A stretch of 64,000 nt of DNA from Rhodospirillales bacterium BBD 1991-14 (GCA_001657395.1 LYSY01000001.1:930001-994000), one strand, 5' to 3'. Positions 28,134 through 37,691 are shown, counted from the stretch's first letter. A program made the numbers and translations. The notes: generated from the letters alone by a model not told the origin.

Positions 28134-29678
28134 ATGAAAACGTCGTTCCTGGCCTTCTGCGCCACGCTGTTCTGGGCAACTGCAAGCCTGGCCCAGGACG
28201 CCCCCATGAGTCTGGATGAGAGAATCAACCAGACCATCTCTCCGGTCACCAATGCCATCGCCGGGGTGATCTTCTATTCGATCCCGCTTTCCGACGATGT
28301 CAGCCTGCCGATCATCGTGGTCTGGCTGGTGGTGGCCGCCCTCTTCGCAACGGTGTATTTCAACTTCATCTCGGTGCGGGCGTTCAATCACGCCATCGCC
28401 CTTGTGCGCGGCGACTATGCCGACCCGAAGGACGCCGGCGAGGTCTCGCACTTCCAGGCCCTGGCGACGGCGCTCTCGGGGACGGTCGGCCTCGGCAACA
28501 TCGCCGGCGTCGCAATAGCCGTTTCGATCGGCGGTCCGGGGGCGACCTTCTGGATGATCCTCGCCGGTTTTCTCGGCATGTCGCTGAAGTTCGCGGAGTG
28601 CACGCTGGGCGTCAAATACCGCAACGAGTATGCGGACGGCACGGTCTCCGGCGGCCCGATGTACTACCTCAGCAAGGGCCTTGGCGAAAAGGGCATGGGC
28701 GGACTCGGCAAGGTGCTGGCGGTCTTCTTCGCCATCTGCTGCATCGCCGGGTCGCTGGGCGGCGGCAACATGTTCCAGGCCAACCAGTCGTTCCAGCAGT
28801 TCGTCAACGTCACCGGCGGCGAAGCGAGCTTTATGGCCGACAAGGGCTGGCTCTTCGGCCTCATCATCGCGGCGCTCGTCGGCGTGGTCATCATCGGCGG
28901 CATCCAGTCCATCGCCAAGGTGACGGAGAAGGTGGTGCCCTTCATGGCCGTCATCTACTGCACCGCCGCGGTCATCATCATCGTCATGAACATCGACAAA
29001 GTGCCGGCCGCCTTCGGCGCCATCATCACCGGCGCCTTCAACCCGGAAGGCGTCGCCGGCGGCGCCATCGGCGCACTGATCCAGGGCTTCCGGCGCGCCG
29101 CCTTCTCCAACGAGGCGGGCATCGGTTCGGCCTCCATCGCCCACTCGGCGGTGCGCACCAAGGAGCCGGTGACCGAGGGCCTGGTCGCCCTGCACGAACC
29201 CTTCATCGACACCGTCGTGATCTGCACCATGACGGCACTCGTCATCGTCATCACCGGCACCTACACGGCCGGCGGCGGCATGAGCGGCGTCGAGCTCACG
29301 TCGCTGGCCTTCGAGAGCGCCTTTTCGTGGTTCCCCTACGTGCTGGCGCTGGCGGTGATCCTCTTCGCCTTCTCGACCATGCTGTCGTGGTCCTACTACG
29401 GCGTGAAGTGTTGGACCTATCTGTTCGGCGAAAGCCGTTCCATGGACCTGCTCTTCAAGGTGATCTTCTGCATCTTCGTTGTCATCGGCGCCTCCATGAA
29501 CCTGGGGCCGGTGATCGACTTTTCGGACTCGGCGATCTTCGCCATGTCGATTGCCAACATCATCGGGCTCTACATCCTCTTCCCGGTGGTGAAAGAGGAG
29601 CTTTCCTCCTACTGGTCGCGGCTGAAGTCCGGCGAGATCAGGAAGTACGTTCCGGGCGAAGCCGGCACCGGCACCTGA
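28134..29678 (+). CDS. Sodium:alanine/glycine symporter (AGCS family)
   Basis: A 514-residue inner-membrane transporter with about 11 helices. Family segments are [39 protein letters not shown], the [12 protein letters not shown] loop, and [21 protein letters not shown]. The N-terminus has a signal-like leader ([14 protein letters not shown]) before the first core helix, as in many longer AGCS proteins. GAGG precedes the ATG and a perfect hairpin terminator follows. The substrate is probably a small neutral amino acid, inferred from the family. Confidence 0.92.
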   Translation: MKTSFLAFCATLFWATASLAQDAPMSLDERINQTISPVTNAIAGVIFYSIPLSDDVSLPIIVVWLVVAALFATVYFNFISVRAFNHAIALVRGDYADPKDAGEVSHFQALATALSGTVGLGNIAGVAIAVSIGGPGATFWMILAGFLGMSLKFAECTLGVKYRNEYADGTVSGGPMYYLSKGLGEKGMGGLGKVLAVFFAICCIAGSLGGGNMFQANQSFQQFVNVTGGEASFMADKGWLFGLIIAALVGVVIIGGIQSIAKVTEKVVPFMAVIYCTAAVIIIVMNIDKVPAAFGAIITGAFNPEGVAGGAIGALIQGFRRAAFSNEAGIGSASIAHSAVRTKEPVTEGLVALHEPFIDTVVICTMTALVIVITGTYTAGGGMSGVELTSLAFESAFSWFPYVLALAVILFAFSTMLSWSYYGVKCWTYLFGESRSMDLLFKVIFCIFVVIGASMNLGPVIDFSDSAIFAMSIANIIGLYILFPVVKEELSSYWSRLKSGEIRKYVPGEAGTGT

Positions 29679-29703
29679 CCAACCGAGGGCCCTGAAAGCA
29701 AGG

Positions 29704-29734
29704 AACCGGCAGCCTCCCGGCTGCCGGTTCGTTT
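29704..29734 (+). terminator. Terminator after the symporter gene
   Basis: An 11-bp perfect stem AACCGGCAGCC (29704-29714) / GGCTGCCGGTT (29719-29729) with loop TCCC is followed by CGTTTG. It may also serve the convergent small gene at 29757. Confidence 0.75.
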
Positions 29735-29756
29735 GCGCCACGGGCCGGCCGTGGCG

Positions 29757-30020
29757 TTACGGCGCATAGCCGATCCACTTTCCGCGGCCGTCATAGCCGA
29801 CCGTTCCGGACGCCACCGGTGCTTCCAGGACCTCGTCGTTGCTGCTCTGGTCCGCCGTGCCGAGGCTGAAGACAAACAGGAAGACGAGGGCAAAAACCGC
29901 GATGCTGCCGACGATCCAGCGGACCTTGCGCAGAAGGTCGCCCGCCCCGGGGACGGCGCCTTCGAAGCTTCCCCGGTGGCCCAGGGGGTGGGGTTTGAAC
30001 TGCTCTTGAATACTGGACAT
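29757..30020 (-). CDS. Small single-pass membrane protein, function unknown
   Basis: An 87-residue protein with a hydrophilic N-terminus (about 30 residues), one helix (WIVGSIAVFALVFLFVFSL) and a short polar tail ending VGYDGRGKWIGYAP. GGAG lies 7 nt before the ATG, which supports translation. It converges on the symporter gene and diverges from coxE. I do not recognise a family. Confidence 0.6.
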   Translation of the reverse strand: MSSIQEQFKPHPLGHRGSFEGAVPGAGDLLRKVRWIVGSIAVFALVFLFVFSLGTADQSSNDEVLEAPVASGTVGYDGRGKWIGYAP

Positions 30021-30159
30021 AAGTTGTCTCCAAGCTGCTGCGGGAACCGGAGCCGTAGCGGCGCTGCGGGACCTGCATTTCCAATCCCCTCACTCATCTC
30101 TTGACCCTGATGTGCGGCCTTAAGGCCTTGCCGACAAACGACTTCTTCTTATCTCTGGG

Positions 30160-30174
30160 ATTAGCTCCGCTAAT
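30160..30174. promoter_or_regulatory. Inverted repeat upstream of coxE
   Basis: ATTAG (30160-30164), 5-nt spacer, CTAAT (30170-30174), about 56 nt before the coxE start and in the gap to the divergent small gene. The shape fits a LysR-type (T-N11-A) site, but no regulator gene is adjacent. Confidence 0.3.
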
Positions 30175-30230
30175 TCGCCGGGACTAACGTGCTGCTAGGC
30201 GGCCTCCGCCCGATCGGCTAGTCTGCGGCC

Positions 30231-31475
30231 ATGGAGACATTGGAGCCTCAGCCGGACCGGGAGAGCGGCCGTCTGGCCGACAACATCCTCTACTTCGCCC
30301 GCACGCTGCGGGCCGCCGGCTTGCCGGTGGGCCCGGGCAAGGTCCTGGACGCCATCGAAGCGGCGACCACAGTCGGCTTCGCCCGGCGCGAGGACTTTTA
30401 CTGGACGCTCCACGCGGTTTTCGTGAACCGCCGCGATCAGCAGGAGCTCTTCGACCAGGCCTTTCATGTGTTCTGGCGCAACCCGCAGATCCTGGAGCGG
30501 GTCATGAGCCTGTTGCTGCCGGACATTACCCCCATGGCCGGCCAGCAGCCGGACAACGCCGACGAGCTCAGCAGACGCCTGACCGACGTGCTCCGCCCGA
30601 AGGACCGGGACGACGGCCTGCCGCACGAAGAAGAAGAGCAGACGGAAATCGATGCGGTGATGACCTTCTCCAACAAGGAGGTACTGCAGGAAATCGATTT
30701 CGAGAAGATGTCCGCCGAGGAACTGGCCGAAGCCAAGCGCGCCATCCAGGCCATGCGCCTGCCGATCATGGAGGTGCCGACCCGCCGCTATCAGCCGGCG
30801 CGCCAGGGACAGCGGGCCGACCTGCGTGCCACAATGCGCGCCGGCCTGCGCAGCGGCGGCGATACCATCCCGCTGCGCTGGAAGCGGGAGCGCCGGCGCC
30901 ACCCCCCCCTGGTGGTGCTCTGCGATATCTCCGGTTCCATGAGCCGCTATTCGCGCATGCTGCTGCACTTCATGCACGCCGTCACCAACGACCGCGACCG
31001 CGTCCACAGCTTCGTCTTCGGCACGCGCCTGACCAACATCACCCGCCACCTGCGCCACAAGGACGTGGACGTCGCCGTCGAGAAGGTCTCGGAATCCGTG
31101 GTCGACTGGTCGGGCGGCACCCGCATCGGCGCCTGCCTGCACGACTTCAACGTCACCTGGGCCCGGCGCGTCCTGGGCCAGGGGGCGGTGGTGCTGCTGA
31201 TCTCGGACGGACTGGACCGCGACAATGCCGAGGGGCTTTCCGGCGAGATCGAACGCCTGCACAAGTCCTGCCGCCGTCTCATTTGGCTCAATCCGCTCTT
31301 GCGCTACGAGGCCTACGAGCCAAGATCTATGGGAGCCAAGGCAATGATCGATCATGTCGACGATTTCCGCACTATCCACAACCTCGAGAGCCTCAGCGAG
31401 CTCTCCGCGGTGCTCAGCCATGCGCCCCAGCGCCGCGAAGAAGGATTGACCTCATGGCAGAGCAAGCAAGCCTGA
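30231..31475 (+). CDS. coxE: VWA domain protein, CoxE-like
   Basis: A 414-residue cytosolic protein with a C-terminal von Willebrand A domain. The MIDAS motif is VVLCDISGSMSRYSRM (Asp about 232), with the Thr position in WSGGTRIGACLHDF and the Asp in LLISDGLDRD. The N-terminal half (LADNILYFARTLRAAGLPVGPGKVLDAIEA) is typical of CoxE. The MoxR ATPase partner is coxD at 26438. Its end overlaps the first XdhC gene by 22 nt, so coxE, both xdhC genes and the moeA/mobA fusion form one operon. Confidence 0.9.
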   Translation: METLEPQPDRESGRLADNILYFARTLRAAGLPVGPGKVLDAIEAATTVGFARREDFYWTLHAVFVNRRDQQELFDQAFHVFWRNPQILERVMSLLLPDITPMAGQQPDNADELSRRLTDVLRPKDRDDGLPHEEEEQTEIDAVMTFSNKEVLQEIDFEKMSAEELAEAKRAIQAMRLPIMEVPTRRYQPARQGQRADLRATMRAGLRSGGDTIPLRWKRERRRHPPLVVLCDISGSMSRYSRMLLHFMHAVTNDRDRVHSFVFGTRLTNITRHLRHKDVDVAVEKVSESVVDWSGGTRIGACLHDFNVTWARRVLGQGAVVLLISDGLDRDNAEGLSGEIERLHKSCRRLIWLNPLLRYEAYEPRSMGAKAMIDHVDDFRTIHNLESLSELSAVLSHAPQRREEGLTSWQSKQA

Positions 31476-31795
31476 CACCGCGCGGCGAAGACCTTCTTGC
31501 CGAAGCCCTGCGCTGGCGCGACGAGGGCCACACGGTGGCGCTGGCCACCGTCGTTTCGACCTGGGGCTCCTCGCCGCGGCCCGTCGGCAGCCAGCTGATC
31601 GTTGACGACCAGCTGCGGCTGCAAGGCTCCGTTTCCGGCGGCTGCATCGAAGGCGCCGTCGTCCACGAAGCCCAGCAGATCATGGCCGGCGCCCCGCCGA
31701 AGCTGCTGGAGTTCGGGGTTTCCGATGAGCAGGCCTGGGAAGTGGGTCTGGCCTGCGGCGGGACCATCCGCGTCTTCGTCGAGGCCCTCGAATGA
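31454..31795 (+). CDS. XdhC/CoxI N-terminal domain protein
   Basis: A 113-residue protein equal to the N-terminal (XdhC_CoxI) domain alone: ALRWRDEGHTVALATVVSTWGSSPRPVGSQLIVDD, then GSVSGGCIEGAVVHEAQQIM and GLACGGTIRVFVE. XdhC-type proteins bind molybdenum cofactor and promote its sulfuration and insertion into molybdenum hydroxylases. Normally this domain is joined to a Rossmann domain; here that is the next gene, overlapping by 4 nt. GAAGGA about 9 nt upstream supports the ATG at 31454. Confidence 0.88.
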   Translation: MAEQASLTPRGEDLLAEALRWRDEGHTVALATVVSTWGSSPRPVGSQLIVDDQLRLQGSVSGGCIEGAVVHEAQQIMAGAPPKLLEFGVSDEQAWEVGLACGGTIRVFVEALE

Positions 31796-32532
31796 AACGC
31801 ACCCTCCTGGAAGCCCTGCAGACCGCCCGCGCGGCGAAGCGGCCGACGGCGCTGGTCACCGATCTCAGCGGCGGCCGGCAGGCGTTGATGATTGCCGGCG
31901 CCCATCAGGGCGACCTGGCGCTTTCGGACGACCTGCGGGCGGCGGTGGAAGAAGCTATCCGAGCCGACCGCAGCGGGCCGTTGACGGCCGACGAAAATCT
32001 CTTTGTCCATGTGCACAACCCGCCGCTGCGCCTGATCGTGGTCGGCGCGGTCCACATCAGCCAGGCCCTTGTCCCCATGGCGCAGCTTGCGGGCTACGAG
32101 GTTCTGGTGGTCGACCCCCGCAAGGCCTGGGCCAATGCCGAGCGCTTTCCGGACGTGACCCTGGTGGACGGCTGGCCGGACGAGGCCCTGCGCAGCCTCG
32201 ACCCGGATCATCGCAGCGCCGTGGTGGTCCTGACCCATGACCCCAAGCTGGACGATCCGGCCCTCGGCGTGGCGCTCGCCTCGCCCGCCTTCTACATCGG
32301 TGCGCTCGGCAGCAAGAAAACCCATGGCAAGCGCCTGGACCGCCTCCGCGAGGCCGGGATCGAGGAAAACGCGCTGACGCGCATCCACGGCCCCATCGGC
32401 CTGGCGATCGGCGCCAAGAGCCCGGCGGAGATCTCCATCGCCATTCTCGCCCAGATGACCCAGGCGCTGCACCGAGTGCCGCCCCTGGTGCGCGCCGTCC
32501 CGCCGGACCCCGGCGCCGTGGCGGCACAATGA
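31792..32532 (+). CDS. XdhC Rossmann domain protein
   Basis: A 246-residue protein carrying the C-terminal XdhC domain: LRLIVVGAVHISQALVPMAQLAGYEVLVVDPR (nucleotide-binding fold; GAVHIS in place of the usual GAGHVA), VVVLTHDPKLDDPALGVAL, FYIGALGSKKTHGKRLDRL and IGLAIGAKSPAEISIAILAQM. The first 75 residues resemble a degenerate part of the XdhC linker. With the preceding gene it would rebuild a complete XdhC. It overlaps both neighbours by 4 nt. Confidence 0.88.
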   Translation: MKRTLLEALQTARAAKRPTALVTDLSGGRQALMIAGAHQGDLALSDDLRAAVEEAIRADRSGPLTADENLFVHVHNPPLRLIVVGAVHISQALVPMAQLAGYEVLVVDPRKAWANAERFPDVTLVDGWPDEALRSLDPDHRSAVVVLTHDPKLDDPALGVALASPAFYIGALGSKKTHGKRLDRLREAGIEENALTRIHGPIGLAIGAKSPAEISIAILAQMTQALHRVPPLVRAVPPDPGAVAAQ

Positions 32533-34151
32533 TTTTCGGCGAGCTGCCCGTCGACGGCGCCGTCGGCGCGATCCTGGCCCACTCGATCAAGGCGCCGGGC
32601 ATCGCCTTCAAGAAGGGGCGCCGCCTCTCGGAAGCCGACGTCACAAGTCTGCGCGAAGCCCAGGTGCACCGGATCGTCGCCGCGCAGCTCGAAGACAACG
32701 AGATCCATGAAGACGAAGCGGCCTCCGCCCTCGCGCAGGCCGTCTGCGGCGAGGGCCTGACCGCCAGCGCCAGCTTCACGGGCCGCTGCAACCTGATGGT
32801 TCAGTCCCGGGGTGTCTTGGTGGCCGAGCGCGCGCGCATCGACGCCCTGAACCTGGTCGACGAGTCGGTCACGCTCGCCACCCTGCCCCCTTACGATCTG
32901 GTCGACCCCCGGCAGATGGCGGCGACCATCAAGATCATTCCCTTCGCCATTACCCGGCACGTGCTGGAAGCCTGCCTGGCCGTCGCCTGCCGGCAAGGGC
33001 CGATGATCCATGTCGAGGCCCTTAAGCCACGCAAGGTGGGGCTCATCCAGACGAGCCTTTCCGGCACCAAGGACAAGCTGCTAGAAAAGACACGGGACGT
33101 GGCAAACCAGCGCCTGGCGATGCTGGACTGCGAGCCGGCTGTCGAGCGGCGCTGCCCGCACACCGAAGCAGCCGTGGCCGAGCAGTTGATCCGGCTGGAA
33201 CAGGACGGCTGCGACATCGTCCTGATGTCCGGGGCCTCGGCCATCGTCGACCGGCGCGACGTGCTGCCTGCCGGCCTCTCCGCCGCCGGGGGCGAGGTCG
33301 ACCATTTCGGCATGCCGGTTGATCCCGGAAACCTGATGATGGTCGGCAAGCTGCGCAGCTGCGCGGTGATCGGGCTGCCGGGCTGCGCCCGCTCGCCCAA
33401 GCTGAACGGCTTCGACTGGGTCCTGCAGCGCCTCGTCGCCGGCATCGAAACCACACCCCAGGACATCATGCGCATGGGCGCCGGCGGCCTTTTGAAGGAG
33501 ATCGCCAGCCGTCCCCTGCCGCGGGCCGAGGCGGTGGAGACTGAGGCCGGGCCGCCACGGGCGCCCCGGGTTGCTGCGCTCATGCTCGCCGCCGGCCAGT
33601 CGCGCCGCATGGGCAAGGACAACAAGCTGCTGCTGCCGGTCGACGGCAAGGCCATGGTCGCCCATGTGGCAGACTGCCTGCTGGCCTCCCAGGCCAAGCC
33701 CCTTGCGGTGGTGACCGGCCACGACTATGCCGCCGTCGAGGCGGCGCTGCCGGAGGGGCGCTTCACCCTGGCGCACAACCCGGACTATGCCAGCGGCCTC
33801 GCCTCCTCCCTGCACCGCGGCCTTGCCGCTCTCCCGGAAGACATCGACGGCGTGCTTGTCTGCCTCGGCGACATGCCCCGCGTCTCGCCGCAGATCGTCG
33901 ACCGCCTGATCGCCGCCTTCAACCCGCTGGAGGGGCGCGCCATCTGCGTGCCGACCTGGCAGGGCAAACGCGGCAACCCCGTGCTCTTCGCCCGGCGCTT
34001 CTTCGCCGAGATGCAGGAGGTCGCCGGTGACGTCGGCGCCCGCGCCTTGATCGGCGAACATTCGGAAGTGGTCTGCGAGGTGCCGATGGATGACGATGCG
34101 GTGCTGGTCGACATCGATACGCCGGAAGCGCTTCAAGCCCTCGGAGGCTAA
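32529..34151 (+). CDS. Molybdopterin-binding (MoeA/MoCF-like) and nucleotidyltransferase (MobA/MocA-like) fusion
   Basis: A 540-residue two-domain protein. Residues 1 to about 335 resemble MoeA/MoCF molybdopterin-binding proteins (EDGCDIVLMSGASAIVDRRDVLP; FGMPVDPGNLMMVGKL; IGLPGCARSPKLNGFDWVL). Residues 350-540 are a MobA/MocA-like NTP transferase (LAAGQSRRMGKDNKLLLPVDG at 352; VCLGDMPRVSP; PTWQGKRGNPVLFARRF). It probably inserts Mo and/or attaches a nucleotide (CMP for xanthine-oxidase-family enzymes) to molybdopterin, supplying CoxL. It is the last gene of the coxE operon. Confidence 0.88.
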   Translation: MIFGELPVDGAVGAILAHSIKAPGIAFKKGRRLSEADVTSLREAQVHRIVAAQLEDNEIHEDEAASALAQAVCGEGLTASASFTGRCNLMVQSRGVLVAERARIDALNLVDESVTLATLPPYDLVDPRQMAATIKIIPFAITRHVLEACLAVACRQGPMIHVEALKPRKVGLIQTSLSGTKDKLLEKTRDVANQRLAMLDCEPAVERRCPHTEAAVAEQLIRLEQDGCDIVLMSGASAIVDRRDVLPAGLSAAGGEVDHFGMPVDPGNLMMVGKLRSCAVIGLPGCARSPKLNGFDWVLQRLVAGIETTPQDIMRMGAGGLLKEIASRPLPRAEAVETEAGPPRAPRVAALMLAAGQSRRMGKDNKLLLPVDGKAMVAHVADCLLASQAKPLAVVTGHDYAAVEAALPEGRFTLAHNPDYASGLASSLHRGLAALPEDIDGVLVCLGDMPRVSPQIVDRLIAAFNPLEGRAICVPTWQGKRGNPVLFARRFFAEMQEVAGDVGARALIGEHSEVVCEVPMDDDAVLVDIDTPEALQALGG

Positions 34152-34157
34152 CGGAGC

Positions 34158-34973
34158 CTAAGGCCGCGCCCTCAGCGCCGCTTTGTCGCGGATGAAGGCG
34201 ATTACCGCCTCCACCACGTCACCGTAGTCCAAGAGGTCGGTGTGCATGGCGTTGTCATGGAAGATCGCCTGCTTGGGCTCGTTGGCCGCCTCATAGAGCT
34301 TGCGCCCGAAACGGACCGGTACGACGTGGTCGCGCTCGCCATGCATCAGGAACAGCGGGACCGAAATGGAGCCGATGCGCGCCAGGGAGTCCCAGGGGTC
34401 GCGGATCAGCAGCCTCACCGGAAGATACCAGTAATGGGCGGCGGCGACGTCGGCGATGGAACTGGGCGGCGCTTCCAGTATCAGCGCCGCTGGGGGCCGC
34501 TCGCTGGCAAGCGCAACGGAAACGGCTGTCCCAAGCGACTCCCCGAAGATGACGATCTGATCGCTGTCATAGCCCGCCTCCAGCAGCCAGTCGTGCACCG
34601 AGCGGGCATCGGCGCGCAGGCCGGCCTCGCTCGGGCTGCCGGGGTTGCCGCCGTAGCCGCGGTAGCCGGTGATCAGCAGGCCGAAGCCGGCATCGATCAG
34701 CGGCCGCATCTTGGGAACCCGGTCGCCGCGATGGCCGGCATTGCCGTGAAAGTACAGGATCACCGGCTGCTCCGGGGAGGCCGGCGGATGAAACCAGTGG
34801 GTGAGCCTGAGACCCGCTTCCGGCTCCGTCTCGATCGCCTGCATGCCGGGCAGCGCGTGGTCGGCCAGCCGCGGCGTCTCCTTGCCGGCTGGGTACAGCA
34901 GGCTGCGCTGAGCCAGGAACATGATCACCAGAATGGTGAAGTAGGCGATCAGTGCGCCCCACAACAGCTGCAT
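34158..34973 (-). CDS. Alpha/beta hydrolase with N-terminal membrane anchor
   Basis: A 271-residue hydrolase of the ABHD13/BEM46-like type. One N-terminal helix (LWGALIAYFTILVIMFLA) is followed by PVILYFHGNAGHRGDR (oxyanion region), the nucleophile elbow IFGESLGTAVS (Ser), HGERDHVVPV (Asp) and a His in AMHTDLLDYGDV. The start at 34973 begins right before the helix; the extended form to 35180 has no membrane or hydrolase character and would overlap the VOC gene. It converges with the moeA/mobA fusion. The substrate is unknown. Confidence 0.87.
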   Translation of the reverse strand: MQLLWGALIAYFTILVIMFLAQRSLLYPAGKETPRLADHALPGMQAIETEPEAGLRLTHWFHPPASPEQPVILYFHGNAGHRGDRVPKMRPLIDAGFGLLITGYRGYGGNPGSPSEAGLRADARSVHDWLLEAGYDSDQIVIFGESLGTAVSVALASERPPAALILEAPPSSIADVAAAHYWYLPVRLLIRDPWDSLARIGSISVPLFLMHGERDHVVPVRFGRKLYEAANEPKQAIFHDNAMHTDLLDYGDVVEAVIAFIRDKAALRARP

Positions 34974-35089
34974 GAAGAAGCCCTTTACCGTGGATTCCAA
35001 TGCCTGTTCCGATCCCTTGCAAGGTCGTCGTCGTGCCGGGAGGTTAGCGGCAAAGCATTGAAAAATACTAACTCTTCCCGGCCCAGCGA

Positions 35090-35470
35090 CTACGGCCAAG
35101 CCTTTGCATTTCCTGGGAAATCCGGTCTCTGCGGCTTGACCACGCAGAAGCGGTGCCCGCTCGGCGCCTCCATCACCCACCAGGTCCGGACCTGGGCCAC
35201 TCTCTTGGCGCCCAGGCCCTCCAGGCGTCTGACCTCCGCCTCGACATCGTCGGTCTCGATATCCAGGTGGGCACGGCTCGGGTGGTCAACCTGCTGCAGC
35301 AGGATCTTCGCCTCGCCTTCCGGCGTGTCGAGGTCGCGGTAGCGCGGGTCCTGACCCTCGGGAAGCGGTTTCAGGTCCAGGCCCAGGGCCGCCGACCAGA
35401 AGGCGGCGTCCCGCTCGTAGTCGTCGCTCCGGCAGTCCAACACGACGGCGGCAAGGCGGCTCTTGTGCAT
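35090..35470 (-). CDS. VOC (glyoxalase/bleomycin-resistance) family protein
   Basis: A 126-residue two-module VOC fold: [27 protein letters not shown], then RAHLDIETDDVEAEVRRLEGLGAKRV and PSGHRFCVVKPQR. Its His/Glu positions look like those of small VOC proteins of unknown substrate. It lies 16 nt from the class II aldolase gene on the same strand, so the two may be cotranscribed. Confidence 0.88.
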   Translation of the reverse strand: MHKSRLAAVVLDCRSDDYERDAAFWSAALGLDLKPLPEGQDPRYRDLDTPEGEAKILLQQVDHPSRAHLDIETDDVEAEVRRLEGLGAKRVAQVRTWWVMEAPSGHRFCVVKPQRPDFPGNAKAWP

Positions 35471-35486
35471 CGGGTTCGCTCCGGCC

Positions 35487-36221
35487 TCAGTTCAGGTAGC
35501 TGGCGTCCTCGGCATCCAGGAGACGCTTCAACGCCTCGAAGTGCGCCTCGGCATAGTGCTGAGCGGCCTCGGGCTTGGTGAAAGTGGTGGCGGCGATGTT
35601 GTCTGTGACCCGCTTCAGGGGGCGCCCGGTGGAGTGCGCCAGCACTTGAAGCTGGCAGGCGCGCTCCAGGTAATAGAGGTCCTCGAAGGCCTTGGGGATG
35701 TTGTCGCCAACCACCACGACGCCGTGGTTGGCGAGAAAGAGCACCCGCTTCCCGCCCATGGCAGCGGCCATGCGGTCGCCCTCCTCGACGTCGCCGGCAA
35801 GACCGTTGTAGCTCTGGTCGTAAGCCACGTCGTTGTAGTAGCGCAGCGCGTTCTGGCTGATCGGCTCCAGCGGCGTGTCCTCGAGCGAGGTCAGCGTGGT
35901 GGCGTAGGGCATATGGGTGTGCAGCACGCAGGCTGCGCGCGGATGGCGCATATGAATGCGCGAGTGGATGCAGAAGGCGGTGGTTTCCAGTTCGCGCTCG
36001 CCCTCCAGCACCTTCCCGTCGTTGTCAACCAGCAGCAGGTCGCTGGCGGTCATCTGCGACCAGTGCAGGCCGAAAGGATTGACCAGAAAGCAGCCGGGGC
36101 GCTCCGGTGGGGCATAGCTGAAGTGGTTGCAGATGCCCTCGTTGAGCGCAAAGCGCGCGGCGAGCCGCAGGGCGGCCGCAAGGTCAATCCGCGCCTGGCG
36201 CAGAGAGTCATCCATGAGCAT
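35487..36221 (-). CDS. Class II aldolase/adducin family protein
   Basis: A 244-residue zinc-dependent aldolase-fold protein. Conserved segments are LALNEG-like ARFALNEGICNHFSYAPPE, FLVNPFGLHWSQMTASDLLLVD, the metal-binding pair in VLHTHMPYATTLTSLEDT, and FLANHGVVVVGDNIPKAFEDLYYLERACQLQ. Members cleave sugar phosphates or act as decarboxylases or unknown enzymes. Either of two Met codons (36221 with AGGAG 9 nt upstream, 36215 with AAGGAAG 6 nt upstream) may start it. It diverges from the formaldehyde genes. Confidence 0.88.
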   Translation of the reverse strand: MLMDDSLRQARIDLAAALRLAARFALNEGICNHFSYAPPERPGCFLVNPFGLHWSQMTASDLLLVDNDGKVLEGERELETTAFCIHSRIHMRHPRAACVLHTHMPYATTLTSLEDTPLEPISQNALRYYNDVAYDQSYNGLAGDVEEGDRMAAAMGGKRVLFLANHGVVVVGDNIPKAFEDLYYLERACQLQVLAHSTGRPLKRVTDNIAATTFTKPEAAQHYAEAHFEALKRLLDAEDASYLN

Positions 36222-36415
36222 CTTCCTTCTCTCCTCTTGGGCTCTCCCCTTGGGCTCTCCACTTGAGCACGCCACTCGTGGGGCCAGACCTCGTCGCGGA
36301 CCGCCATCGTCGGTCTTCAGGTATAGCGAATACGCGGCTGTCGTCCTAGACTGCCGGGAAAGCCTTCGATTCCAATAACATTCCTCATAGCACTCTTGGG
36401 GGGAGACGACAAAAG

Positions 36416-37525
36416 ATGGACGTGCGCGCTGCGGTTGCCCTGGAAGCGGGCAAGCCTTTGTCGATTGAAACGGTTCAACTGGAAGGCCCGAAGGAGGGCG
36501 AGGTCCTGGTCGAAGTCAAGGCCACCGGGATCTGCCACACCGATGCCTTTACGCTGTCCGGCGACGATCCGGAAGGCCTGTTCCCCGCTATCCTGGGCCA
36601 CGAGGGCGCGGGCGTCGTCGTGGATACCGGACCCGGTGTCACGTCTCTCAAAAAAGGCGACCACGTCATTCCGCTCTACACGCCGGAATGCCGCCAGTGC
36701 GAGTACTGCCTGAATCCAAAAACGAACCTCTGCCAGGCGATCCGCACGACCCAGGGCCAGGGCCTGATGCCGGACGGGACCAGCCGCTTCTCCCTCGACG
36801 GCAAGCCGGTGCTTCACTACATGGGCTGCTCGACCTTCGCCAACTTCACGGTGCTGCCGGAGATCGCGCTCGCCAAGGTGCGCGAGGACGCGCCCTTCGA
36901 CAAGATCTGCTACATCGGCTGCGGCGTGACCACCGGGGTGGGCGCCGTCATCAACACCGCCAAGATGGAACCGGGCGCGAACGTCGTGGTCTTCGGTCTC
37001 GGCGGTATCGGCCTCAACGTCATTCAGGGCGCGCGCCTGGTCGGCGCCAACCGCATCGTCGGCGTCGACCTGAATCCGGCGCGCAAGGCGCTGGGCGAGC
37101 AGTTCGGCATGACCGATTTCGTGAACCCCAAGGAGGTCGGCGGCGACCTGGTCGCCCACCTTGTGGAGCTGACCGGCGGCGGCGCCGACTACAGCTTCGA
37201 GTGCATCGGCAACGTCAACACCATGCGCCAGGCCCTCGAGTGCTGCCACAAGGGCTGGGGCGTCTCGGTCATCATCGGGGTTGCCGGGGCCGGCCAGGAG
37301 ATCGCCACCCGCCCCTTCCAGCTGGTCACCGGACGGGTCTGGAAGGGCACCGCATTCGGCGGTGCGCGCGGGCGTACCGACGTGCCGCAGATCGTCGACT
37401 GGTACATGGACGGTAAGATCAACATCGACGACCTGATCACCCATACCATGCCGCTGGACGACATCAACCAAGCCTTCGACCTTATGCACGAAGGCAAGTC
37501 GATCCGCAGCGTCGTCGTCTACTAG
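36416..37525 (+). CDS. frmA: S-(hydroxymethyl)glutathione dehydrogenase / class III alcohol dehydrogenase
   Basis: A 369-residue zinc NAD-dependent enzyme that oxidises S-hydroxymethylglutathione (formaldehyde plus glutathione) to S-formylglutathione. Catalytic zinc ligands are Cys in [14 protein letters not shown] and His in GHEGAGVVV. The structural zinc site is [15 protein letters not shown]. The nucleotide fold is [20 protein letters not shown], with IVGVDLN as the NAD-selecting Asp. Length is exactly that of class III ADHs. S-formylglutathione hydrolase follows 210 nt later. It also can reduce S-nitrosoglutathione. Confidence 0.96.
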   Translation: MDVRAAVALEAGKPLSIETVQLEGPKEGEVLVEVKATGICHTDAFTLSGDDPEGLFPAILGHEGAGVVVDTGPGVTSLKKGDHVIPLYTPECRQCEYCLNPKTNLCQAIRTTQGQGLMPDGTSRFSLDGKPVLHYMGCSTFANFTVLPEIALAKVREDAPFDKICYIGCGVTTGVGAVINTAKMEPGANVVVFGLGGIGLNVIQGARLVGANRIVGVDLNPARKALGEQFGMTDFVNPKEVGGDLVAHLVELTGGGADYSFECIGNVNTMRQALECCHKGWGVSVIIGVAGAGQEIATRPFQLVTGRVWKGTAFGGARGRTDVPQIVDWYMDGKINIDDLITHTMPLDDINQAFDLMHEGKSIRSVVVY

Positions 37526-37691
37526 GCCGCATCCGGACCAACACAGCGGCCGCGCCGACAGGTCTCGCCGCAGGGTTGCGGGGCTACATCTCTATGGCGC
37601 AACCGCCAAAGGCGATATCATAGGTGGAGTCGCCGAGGCCGGGTTGAGAGGCCTGCGGTTGCAGCCTGATTTGTCGGGCAGTCGGGGAACA

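Noticed and set aside
36290-36415. FrmR/formaldehyde regulator gene or operator before frmA
   Set aside because: No regulator frame is present and the 195-bp gap shows no convincing palindrome.
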